In this document: positions 44,844 through 51,991 of the stretch, one piece after another
Layout: each line of letters opens with the position of its first letter
How positions within the stretch are numbered: position 1 is the first letter of the stretch
Assembly (NCBI RefSeq): GCF_042683685.1
Contig: NZ_JBHUOP010000004.1
Span: 124,001 to 188,000 of the forward strand
Length of the DNA stretch: 64,000 bases
DNA from: Timonella corticicola
GTDB taxonomy: Bacteria; Actinomycetota; Actinomycetes; Actinomycetales; Cellulomonadaceae
Direction: 5' to 3'
Position numbers and translations under genes: made by a program
Notes under the pieces: generated by a model
Seen by the model: only the letters and a program-made list of their open reading frames with translations
Told to the model about the DNA's origin: nothing
Databases searched by the model: none

Positions 44844-46151
44844 GTGAGTACGAACACCAACGCCGCGCAGTTCGACGCGGTAGACATTATTCGGGCAAAG
44901 CGTGACGGCCGCGTACTGACCACAGAGGAAATCAACTGGGTTATCGCCGCCTACACCGACGGAACGGTTGCGGACTACCAGATGGCAGCCCTCAACATGG
45001 CGATCCTGCTCAACGGCATGAACCGGCAAGAGATCTCAACCTGGACCTCAGCGATGATTGCCTCGGGTGAACGGATGGACTTCTCGTCACTGCGATTCCC
45101 AACCTCCGACAAGCACTCGACGGGTGGTGTGGGCGACAAGATTACGCTCCCACTGGCACCACTCGTCTCGGTTTTCGATGTTGCGGTTCCACAACTCTCA
45201 GGCCGCGGTTTGGGCCACACTGGTGGCACGCTCGACAAGCTCGAGTCGATTGCTGGTTGGCGTGCTGCGCTCAGCAACGACGAGGTGATGAACATGCTCG
45301 ACACCGTCGGTGCCGTCATCTGCCAGGCAGGCTCCGGTCTTGCTCCCGCTGACCGCAAACTTTACGCATTGCGTGACGTCACGGGAACGGTTGAGGCCAT
45401 TCCATTGATCGCATCGTCGATCATGAGCAAGAAGATTGCAGAAGGCACGGGTTCTCTTGTGCTCGATGTAAAGGTTGGCTCAGGCGCCTTCATGAAGAAT
45501 GAGGAGAATGCCCGGGAACTCGCCCGCACCATGGTGGATCTTGGTAAGGATGCGGGAGTCCACACCGTTGCGCTTCTGACCAATATGGAGACGCCGCTCG
45601 GACTGACCATCGGTAATGCGCTTGAGGTCCGTGAGTCCGTCGAGGTTCTTGCGGGCGGTGGCCCAGCAGACGTTGTCGATCTGACCGTGGCACTCGCCGT
45701 TGAAATGCTTCAGGGCGCGGGCAAGGACGTTGACGATGCAGAGGTTCGCGCTGCACTGAGCGATGGACGTGCGATGGACAAGTGGCGTGCGATGATCGCC
45801 GGCCAGGGCGGTGACAATGATGCTCCACTGCCGGTGGCCCAGGAGCAGCACGTCATCACGGCGCAGGCTTCAGGTACGCTCACCAAGCTCGATGCCTATG
45901 GTGTCGGCGTTGCATCATGGCGTCTTGGCGCTGGCCGCGCGCGTAAGGAAGACCCGGTGCAGGCAGGCGCAGGTATCGAGTTGCATGCGAAGCCAGGTGA
46001 CACGGTCACCGCTGGTCAACCGCTCATGACGCTGCACACAGACACGCCTGAGCGTTTCGCACGTGCAATCGAGATCGCCGAGACCGCGGCGGTCATCGAG
46101 GACACTAACGCGTTCGAAGCACCAAAGCTCATCATCGACCGCATTAGCTGA
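44844..46151 (+). CDS. deoA: Thymidine phosphorylase DeoA
   Basis: Phosphorolysis of thymidine/deoxyuridine to base and deoxyribose 1-phosphate. The family signature KHSTGGVGDKITLPLAP (about residues 87-103) binds phosphate, and SGRGLGHTGGTLDKLESI follows. The helical N-terminal domain, central glycosyltransferase-like domain and C-terminal domain are all present in 435 residues. GTG 44844 lies directly at the cdd stop. A 14-bp hairpin follows. Confidence 0.95.
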   Translation: MSTNTNAAQFDAVDIIRAKRDGRVLTTEEINWVIAAYTDGTVADYQMAALNMAILLNGMNRQEISTWTSAMIASGERMDFSSLRFPTSDKHSTGGVGDKITLPLAPLVSVFDVAVPQLSGRGLGHTGGTLDKLESIAGWRAALSNDEVMNMLDTVGAVICQAGSGLAPADRKLYALRDVTGTVEAIPLIASSIMSKKIAEGTGSLVLDVKVGSGAFMKNEENARELARTMVDLGKDAGVHTVALLTNMETPLGLTIGNALEVRESVEVLAGGGPADVVDLTVALAVEMLQGAGKDVDDAEVRAALSDGRAMDKWRAMIAGQGGDNDAPLPVAQEQHVITAQASGTLTKLDAYGVGVASWRLGAGRARKEDPVQAGAGIELHAKPGDTVTAGQPLMTLHTDTPERFARAIEIAETAAVIEDTNAFEAPKLIIDRIS

Positions 46152-46158
46152 TCGTGAA

Positions 46159-46200
46159 TCCTGCTGCCAGCCGCCGTGAACCGGTAGGCTGGCAGCAGGA
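46159..46200 (+). terminator. Hairpin after deoA
   Basis: Perfect 14-bp stem TCCTGCTGCCAGCC (46159-46172) with 46187-46200, 14-nt loop, no T-run. Confidence 0.7.
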
Positions 46201-46217
46201 TCAGATGTCTATGTGTT

Positions 46218-47144
46218 GTGGGAGCGTCTTTGGCTGCAACGGGTTTTCAACTCACCACCTTCCTCTATGGCCTGTACGCGGGTAGGCGACGCCTGCCTGC
46301 AGTTCCGCCGTACCTGACTGATCGCGACGAAAGCGCGTGGCGGCTGGGGGTGAGCGAAGGTCCCGTTGAACTGGGCGATGAATGCCGTGCAGTACAGGTG
46401 GACGGAACAACCTGCGGCTCCGCATCGGTTGTGCTCGCGAAAGCGAGCGACCCGGCCTCTGCCGAGGCCGCAACTCTCGCTGGAACAGTGGGAACGGAGG
46501 CGCAAACCGTCTTCAACATGCTGCAACACGAGATCAAGGACCGCACGAATCGTCGGAAATTTGTATTTGGCTGGCCCCGAAGGTTCGGCACTCCACCCTG
46601 GGGAGCCGCCCGCGAACTACGATTTGCAGGGCACGAATACTTCCATCGCATGGTCGTGGATACGTCATTGCCGCAGTCCACACGGGTGCTGACGCATGCC
46701 GCACAGTGCGCGTTACGTGGATTCCCCGTATTGCTGTACGTCGGCGGTGACACCTCCATGGGCCTCGGAGCAGCCGTGCCGCGCCACGTAGTCGTGTTGC
46801 ATAGCCCACCGCAGGCTGAAACTGCCGACGAATCGGCTGAGAGTCAGCTTGAACTCGCGCAGGTGGACGCGGACGCAGTTGGTGAAGCAACCGCCGGGCT
46901 TGACGCGGAACGCGAGATGGAGCGAAAGCTCGAAGAACTCGAAGCGAAAATCCAGTCAAAACTGGACGAAGTGAAGCGAGCAACCGAGCAGGAAGAGGCC
47001 TTCGATCCGGAGTTCCTGCTGTATGAACCCTCCACCGGCACCAACTCACAGGTCACGTTGCGTCAATTGATCGACCGTAAGGTTCCCAAAAGTCAACTTG
47101 GTGGATGGACACACATCACGTGGGCCATCATGCCCAAGCCATAG
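46218..47144 (+). CDS. Uncharacterised protein with papain-like cysteine peptidase motifs
   Basis: I do not recognise this 308-residue protein by name. Within it, QVDGTTCGSASVVLA (about residues 59-73) has the arrangement Q-x5-C-G-x-A-S seen at the oxyanion glutamine and catalytic cysteine of papain-fold enzymes. PRHVVVLHS (about residue 187) could supply the histidine with the usual following beta-strand. The middle section FGWPRRFGTPPWGAARELR is rich in conserved-looking aromatic and basic residues. Residues about 205-260 are acidic and likely coiled coil. No signal peptide or membrane helix is evident. It lies between deoA and add but has no known part in nucleoside salvage. Start is uncertain: GTG 46218, or TTG 46230 with GGGAG 5 nt upstream. 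Confidence 0.65.
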   Translation: MGASLAATGFQLTTFLYGLYAGRRRLPAVPPYLTDRDESAWRLGVSEGPVELGDECRAVQVDGTTCGSASVVLAKASDPASAEAATLAGTVGTEAQTVFNMLQHEIKDRTNRRKFVFGWPRRFGTPPWGAARELRFAGHEYFHRMVVDTSLPQSTRVLTHAAQCALRGFPVLLYVGGDTSMGLGAAVPRHVVVLHSPPQAETADESAESQLELAQVDADAVGEATAGLDAEREMERKLEELEAKIQSKLDEVKRATEQEEAFDPEFLLYEPSTGTNSQVTLRQLIDRKVPKSQLGGWTHITWAIMPKP

Positions 47145-47169
47145 CCATTATTCATGCAAGGAGTATTCG

Positions 47170-48291
47170 ATGGACGTCACTGAGACGATCAAAGCATTGC
47201 CCAAGGTCGTGCTGCACGATCACCTCGATGGTGGCCTGCGCCCGGAAACGATCATCGAATTGGCCGCACAGACTGGCTACGAACTGCCCGCTACTGACCC
47301 GCAGGAACTGGGTGCGTGGTTCAGTCAGGCCGCCAACTCAGGGTCGCTTGTGCGCTATCTGGAAACATTTGGGCACACGGTCGCCGTGATGCAGACTGTG
47401 GAAGGGTTGCGCAGGGTCGCGCGTGAGATGGTTGAGGACCACGCGGCAGACGGTGCCGTGTACGTGGAGAGCCGCTGGGCACCGGAACAGCACGTTGCCG
47501 GAGGTCTCAGCCTTCAGGAGGCTTTCGACGCTGTTCAACAGGGAATCGATGAGGGTGTGGCTGCCGTTGCCTCGCGCGGCGGCTCCATCCGAGTCGGGCA
47601 GCTCGTGACCGCCATGCGACACGCTGACCGTTGGGACGAGATCGCGGACCTTGCGCTTGCCAACAGGGATCGTGGCGCTGTCGGTTTTGACATTGCAGGA
47701 GCCGAGAACGGCTTTCCACCAAACCGCTTCCCACAGGTATGGCGCAAGCTCAACGATGCCGGATTCCCTGTGACCATTCACGCGGGTGAAGCTGATGGCA
47801 TTGAATCGATCAGCCAGGCAGTTCACCTAGGCCAGGCTCTGCGCATCGGGCACGGGGTGCGGATCACCCAGGACATCGAGGGATTCGGCACGGACAACCC
47901 TCGCCTGGGACGAGTGGCCAACTGGGTGCGCGACAATCAAATTGCGCTCGAGGTCTGCCCCTGTTCAAACCTGCAAACCGATGCCGCGCTCGACGCAGAC
48001 GGCAACCCGCTTCGTGAACTGCCGCAACACCCCGTGAGTGGGCTGCGTGACCTCGACTTCGCCGTCACAATCAACACCGACAACCGGTTGATGTCCGCAA
48101 CCTCAATGAGCCACGAGATGGCCCGTCTCGTCCAAGAAGCGAACTGGACCTTCGACGACTTGCGCGACGTGACGCTAGCCGCAGCATGGAGCGCGTTCAT
48201 CCACCATGATGAACGCCACGAACTGGGGGAGCGAATCATCGCACAGTATGAGCAGGTGCTCGGTTCTCAAGTCCTGAAAAGATCTTTGTGA
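47170..48291 (+). CDS. add: Adenosine deaminase Add
   Basis: Zinc enzyme of the amidohydrolase superfamily converting adenosine or deoxyadenosine to inosine forms. Metal and catalytic motifs: HDHLDGGLRPET (about residue 16), HAGEADG, GHGVRI and the C-terminal NTDNRLMS. ATG 47170 has AAGGAG 6 nt upstream; the frame extends further into the preceding gene without conservation. 373 residues. Followed within 40 nt by deoC. Confidence 0.95.
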   Translation: MDVTETIKALPKVVLHDHLDGGLRPETIIELAAQTGYELPATDPQELGAWFSQAANSGSLVRYLETFGHTVAVMQTVEGLRRVAREMVEDHAADGAVYVESRWAPEQHVAGGLSLQEAFDAVQQGIDEGVAAVASRGGSIRVGQLVTAMRHADRWDEIADLALANRDRGAVGFDIAGAENGFPPNRFPQVWRKLNDAGFPVTIHAGEADGIESISQAVHLGQALRIGHGVRITQDIEGFGTDNPRLGRVANWVRDNQIALEVCPCSNLQTDAALDADGNPLRELPQHPVSGLRDLDFAVTINTDNRLMSATSMSHEMARLVQEANWTFDDLRDVTLAAAWSAFIHHDERHELGERIIAQYEQVLGSQVLKRSL

Positions 48292-48328
48292 ATTTCCATC
48301 CACGCAGCCCAACCGAACGGAGAAACCC

Positions 48329-49036
48329 ATGACCACCCCAACCGCAGCAGACGTCGCAGCAATCGTTGACCACACCCTGCTCAAGCCAGAAACCACCACC
48401 GCAGACATCAACGCCCTTGTCGCCGAGGCCGCCGAACTGGGCACCTACTCGATCTGCGTATCCCCATCACACCTCCCAGTAACCGCCATTGAGGGAACCT
48501 CCGTCTTGGTTGCAACCGTTATCGGTTTCCCCTCGGGTGCCGTGAAGTCTTCAGTGAAGGCTGCCGAAGCAGCCCAGGCGGTCGTGGACGGCGCTGATGA
48601 GATCGACATGGTCATCAACCTCGGTGCGGTCAAGGAGGCAAACTGGGACCTCGTTGAATCCGACATTCGTGCGGTACGTGAGGCTGCACCTGCGCCGACC
48701 GTACTGAAGGTCATCATCGAGTCAGCAGCCCTGACCGATGAAGAGATTGTTAAGTCATGCGAAGCCTCCGAGCGCGCTGGCGCTGACTTCGTGAAGACCT
48801 CGACTGGTTTCCACGGGGCCGGTGGCGCTTCCGTTCATGCCGTATCGCTTATGGCCAAGACCGTCGCCCCACGTCTTGGAGTGAAGGCCTCCGGCGGCGT
48901 ACGCACTGGCGCCGCTGCGCTTGAGATGATTGCCGCTGGCGCAACCCGCTTGGGTCTGTCTGGCACCAAGGCGGTGCTTGACGGCGTCGCGAGCGGTTCC
49001 TCAGACGAAGTTTCCGGAGATTCCTCGGGCTACTGA
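48329..49036 (+). CDS. deoC: Deoxyribose-phosphate aldolase DeoC
   Basis: Splits deoxyribose 5-phosphate into glyceraldehyde 3-phosphate and acetaldehyde, feeding nucleoside carbon to glycolysis. Conserved segments: DHTLLKPET, DEIDMVINLGA, the Schiff-base lysine in FVKTSTGF (about residue 156) and the proton-relay lysine in GVKASGGVRT. 235 residues. CGGAG precedes ATG 48329. A deoB-type phosphopentomutase is not recognised here; the mutase at 51992-53794 might serve that step or it may be elsewhere. Confidence 0.95.
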   Translation: MTTPTAADVAAIVDHTLLKPETTTADINALVAEAAELGTYSICVSPSHLPVTAIEGTSVLVATVIGFPSGAVKSSVKAAEAAQAVVDGADEIDMVINLGAVKEANWDLVESDIRAVREAAPAPTVLKVIIESAALTDEEIVKSCEASERAGADFVKTSTGFHGAGGASVHAVSLMAKTVAPRLGVKASGGVRTGAAALEMIAAGATRLGLSGTKAVLDGVASGSSDEVSGDSSGY

Positions 49037-49090
49037 GTCTTACATGGCTGCTTCTGCGCTGTAGGGCGAGTCTCTTGGCGCAGATCTTTT

Positions 49091-49157
49091 CGGTGGGGCA
49101 TTTTTCTCGCGGTTGTACACCCTGTGGTCGTGCACTCGGATGAAGAATGCCCCACCG
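49091..49157. repeat. 67-bp palindromic element, copy B
   Basis: Inverted arms CGGTGGGGCATTTTTC (49091-49106) and GAAGAATGCCCCACCG (49142-49157) pair over 16 bp with one G-T. GTGCACTCGGA sits at the same offset (position 40 of the element) as in copy A at 18927-18993. The element may also act as the terminator of deoC, which has no other hairpin. The rest of the 49037-49316 gap shows no gene. Confidence 0.65.
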
Positions 49158-49316
49158 GGTGTATCGGGAGTTCTGTTCTTTTGACGGCAACTGTTTGCAT
49201 GTCCGGCACTAAATATGAAACGATCAATTACGCAACTTAACTGTTGTCTAAATGGTTGCATCGTGCCGCGAGCCCGCATCCTGAGCCGCGGCGAGGCATT
49301 GGAGTTGAACAGTACT

Positions 49317-50135
49317 ATGACGAGTGTCGACTACTCGATCCCACCGGTGCGTCACCGCATCGCCATCACCGCAACGGTCACGAAGGTGCGTCGGCTATCG
49401 CCGCTCATGCAGCGCCTGACGTTCAAAGCAAGCGAGTTTGTAGGTCAGGAGGCAATCTCCTGCGCTGACACGTACATGAAGATCGTGCTCCCAGACCCGA
49501 CTAACTCTGATGAGCCGGTCATGCGCTCGTACACGGTCCGTAGCCACGACAGCGTTGCAGGAACCGTCGATATCGATTTCGCTCTGCACGGACAGGGCGG
49601 TGTTGCTGCACCGTGGGCAGAGCGCGCGCAGGTGGGTGACACCGCAGAGTTCAAGGGTATCGGCGGTGGATACAACCCGAGCGCGCAGGCGCCATGGCAC
49701 CTGCTGATTGGCGACGATTCGGCACTTCCAGCCATTGCGGCAGCCGTGGAACAACTGGGCGAGGATTCGGGGAAGGTTGTCATCCTCATCGCGGATTCCC
49801 CCGAGGAACTCTTGGGAGACGGCGATGCGTTTTCACCGCCCGAAGGCAGCGAAGTCCAGGTTGTCTCGCACACCCCCGCGGTTATTGAGGCTGTGCGTTC
49901 CGCGTATGCCTCGCACGAAGGCGTGCCACATGTGTTCCTGCACGGTGAGGCGTCAATGGTCCGTGAGGTTCGCCGCGTCATCCGGTCCGATTTCGCGCAG
50001 GACCTTAAGGCCATGAGTGTTTCCGGCTACTGGCGTGCAGGTGCCTCAGATGAGCGGTGGCGCGAGATGAAGCGTGACTGGTCTAGGGGCGTCGAAGCGG
50101 ACGAAGCAAAACTGGCGGGTGTTTCCACCAGCTAA
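49317..50135 (+). CDS. Siderophore-interacting flavoprotein (ViuB/SIP family)
   Basis: FAD-binding reductase that releases iron from ferric siderophores using NAD(P)H. The FAD-binding beta-barrel has the motif MRSYTVRSHD (about residue 62, R-x-Y-T-x-R), and the C-terminal NAD(P)H-binding half contains LIGDDSALPAIAAAVEQL and ends with SVSGYWRAGASDERWR, typical of the SIP family (PF08021/PF04954). ATG 49317 gives 272 residues; GGAG is 12 nt upstream, so initiation is not certain. No siderophore synthesis genes are nearby. Confidence 0.92.
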   Translation: MTSVDYSIPPVRHRIAITATVTKVRRLSPLMQRLTFKASEFVGQEAISCADTYMKIVLPDPTNSDEPVMRSYTVRSHDSVAGTVDIDFALHGQGGVAAPWAERAQVGDTAEFKGIGGGYNPSAQAPWHLLIGDDSALPAIAAAVEQLGEDSGKVVILIADSPEELLGDGDAFSPPEGSEVQVVSHTPAVIEAVRSAYASHEGVPHVFLHGEASMVREVRRVIRSDFAQDLKAMSVSGYWRAGASDERWREMKRDWSRGVEADEAKLAGVSTS

Positions 50136-50136
50136 C

Positions 50137-50157
50137 GCCGCACACCCATGTGGCGGC
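50137..50157 (+). terminator. Hairpin after the siderophore-interacting gene
   Basis: GCCGC(A)CAC pairs with GTGGCGGC (one bulged A), loop CCAT. Confidence 0.5.
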
Positions 50158-50183
50158 ATGTCATAAATGATTGCGAAGGGTCC

Positions 50184-50230
50184 TCCCTATAGGGAAAACT
50201 CGTTGTCGTCTCGTGACGCACATGGTCACG
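50184..50230. promoter_or_regulatory. Two palindromes upstream of the metalloprotease gene
   Basis: TCCCTATAGGGA (50184-50195) is a perfect 12-bp palindrome, and CGTGAC-N7-GTCACG (50212-50230) is a 19-bp dyad. Both are 100-150 bp before the next start codon. Their role is unknown. Confidence 0.35.
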
Positions 50231-50333
50231 GTTATGCGCCATTGAGCCAGTGCTGTAGGCCGATAGTCCCGCTTCTCTAGGGAAGTATTCGATATTATCT
50301 CTTAAAGACTAGAGTCAATGAGGATGATAGATA

Positions 50334-51398
50334 ATGCAGCTAAGAACACTTATTGCAGTGACAGTAATTGGTCCTCTTATTGGGGTGGTAGTTCCTGGAG
50401 TTACGGAAGGAGGATCGATTGCGTGCAGCGAGACAGATTCAATAGCACTTGAGGAGCTCCAAGAAGGGTTGAATTTACGGGATTGTGGCGACAGAGTGGA
50501 AACACTCGACATTAATGGAGAGTCGTACTGGATACCCGATTTTGGAACCGGCTATGCGGCAATCGCGATCAATGCTGAAGGCCACGAAGAGACAATTGCA
50601 ATCGAGGCCGACTGGTCAGGGAATCTCAAGGTGCGGATTGAGTCTGGTGACGAGTCAGATCTTAGGCGCTACCTAGAAGATATAGGCTGGGAGAACGACG
50701 TCCTTACGCTAGATCTCGGGGAGTCAGACGCGCAGAGTGTGACAGGAAAAGTTACTTCAAAGAAGGTGACGAAGCCGAGTTGTAGTGAGACACACCGTGC
50801 CACAGCAAATGGCGTGTGGGGAAAGCCGTTTAACTGGTATGTGAATGACAAGCGTTCGCTGCCTGCAAAAGGCATAACGGCTACAAGCCTTGTTTCCGAT
50901 GCTAAGGTTGCTGCTAATGTCTGGCTCAACGGAACTACTTTGTGTGGTGGCATGGCTGGCAAGCCACGTGATTTGAAGATGTCATACAAAGGAACGACAA
51001 CGAAGCAAAGTAACATAAATGGTGCCGAAGCGAAGTGTGCTAGTGCAAAAGATGGTGTTAGTGTCGTTGACGTAGCAGTTCTTAAGGATGGAACCTTAGG
51101 CTTGGCTTGCGCGCGATGGAGCGTGCACCCCGTGGCAGTACCGCAAATGTCAGAGGTCGATATCCGTTTAACGAACAAAAAAACGTGGCACACCGGGAGC
51201 AGTACCACTTGTAGTGGAGCAAAATTTGACATGCGAACGGTCCTGATCCATGAATTTGGGCATGCAATTGGGCTCGGTCATACCCCGGAAAATACAACAC
51301 AAGTAATGCGTCCCTACACGGGTCAATGCGACTTATTAAGGACCCTCGGCAAGGGAGATAAATTGGGCTTATACGGCAGATATGGACACAAGTCATGA
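50334..51398 (+). CDS. Secreted matrixin-like zinc metalloprotease
   Basis: A 354-residue protein with an N-terminal signal peptide (LIAVTVIGPLIGVVVPGV, about residues 5-23) and a metzincin catalytic motif HEFGHAIGLGHT (about residue 304). This fits HExxHxxGxxH, with a following Met-turn candidate in VMRPY. At least six cysteines in the mature part suggest disulfides and an extracellular location. The region between the signal and the catalytic domain matches nothing I know. Local G+C is much lower than the neighbours (about 43 % over 50341-50400), with AT-ending codons, which suggests horizontal acquisition. It overlaps the next gene by 4 nt. Substrate unknown. Confidence 0.85.
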   Translation: MQLRTLIAVTVIGPLIGVVVPGVTEGGSIACSETDSIALEELQEGLNLRDCGDRVETLDINGESYWIPDFGTGYAAIAINAEGHEETIAIEADWSGNLKVRIESGDESDLRRYLEDIGWENDVLTLDLGESDAQSVTGKVTSKKVTKPSCSETHRATANGVWGKPFNWYVNDKRSLPAKGITATSLVSDAKVAANVWLNGTTLCGGMAGKPRDLKMSYKGTTTKQSNINGAEAKCASAKDGVSVVDVAVLKDGTLGLACARWSVHPVAVPQMSEVDIRLTNKKTWHTGSSTTCSGAKFDMRTVLIHEFGHAIGLGHTPENTTQVMRPYTGQCDLLRTLGKGDKLGLYGRYGHKS

Positions 51399-51784
51399 GA
51401 ACCACGGGCCTGCTACGCATGGCTGGCGGACTGGTTTTTGTTATGGCCGTATCAAGTTGCTCCATGACTACGGATTCGGGTACTTCTTGTGACATCACGT
51501 TAGAGGCTACCCCGGCTATTGTCGCTCCCGGTGGTGTCATCACACTGTATGGAACCGGTTTGCTACGTGATTGTGCGATGCCAGCTACAGAAGTCAATAA
51601 CATGCAGGACATCACGGTTTCATTGGTGCAAGGTGATACCGTGACGCAAGTTGTTGTTCTTGATGCAGTCGATGGCGGACGCATCGAAACTGAAGTGACG
51701 GTTCCGAGCGATGCGGTTCAAGGGCCAGCCGTCTTGTCGGTGTATCAATTCACCTCGAATGAATTTGAGATCCGCAGCCGTTGA
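51395..51784 (+). CDS. Small lipoprotein coupled to the metalloprotease
   Basis: A 129-residue protein with a lipoprotein signal (MAVSSCS, cysteine at about residue 22). The mature part looks like a single beta-sandwich: ATPAIVAPGGVITLYGTGL and the VLSVYQFTSNEFEI ending recall IPT/TIG or Ig-like domains, with a cysteine pair (SCDI, RDCAM). The ATG overlaps the metalloprotease stop (ATGA), so the two are co-translated. It could be a surface partner or inhibitor of the protease. No named family was recognised. Confidence 0.7.
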   Translation: MRTTGLLRMAGGLVFVMAVSSCSMTTDSGTSCDITLEATPAIVAPGGVITLYGTGLLRDCAMPATEVNNMQDITVSLVQGDTVTQVVVLDAVDGGRIETEVTVPSDAVQGPAVLSVYQFTSNEFEIRSR

Positions 51785-51788
51785 CTGT

Positions 51789-51914
51789 GTGAAACGTGCC
51801 CAAACTCAGATCAAAAGCCTCAAACGGTACTGGCCGGATGCGCCGGAAGATGAGGTAACGAAGATTCTAATGGAGAACGGTATCCCCGTGAATCGTTTGG
51901 CCGAGTTCAACTAG
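51789..51914 (+). CDS. Possible 41-residue ORF downstream of the lipoprotein
   Basis: Starting at GTG 51789, 4 nt after the lipoprotein stop, the frame encodes a compact charged peptide ending VTKILMENGIPVNRLAEFN. The composition (K/R-rich N-terminus, acidic middle, amphipathic C-terminus) looks protein-like, but there is no ribosome binding site. The same frame is open further upstream inside the lipoprotein gene, so it may instead be the tail of a decayed gene. Confidence 0.4.
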   Translation: MKRAQTQIKSLKRYWPDAPEDEVTKILMENGIPVNRLAEFN

Positions 51915-51939
51915 CCGATCAGTAAGAACAGACAAAGAA

Positions 51940-51972
51940 CTGGGAGTCCTCCAATTATTGGAGGACTCCCAG
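51940..51972. terminator. Terminator between the protease island and the phosphosugar mutase
   Basis: Perfect 15-bp stem (51940-51954 with 51958-51972), loop TTA. It separates convergent transcription units. Confidence 0.85.
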
Positions 51973-51991
51973 CCTGATGTTTCGGGGAACC

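Noticed and set aside
49030..49227. Short minus-strand ORFs covering the palindromic element copy B
   Set aside because: Similar translated patterns in both 67-bp copies come from the repeated DNA, not from a shared protein; frames and lengths differ outside the element.
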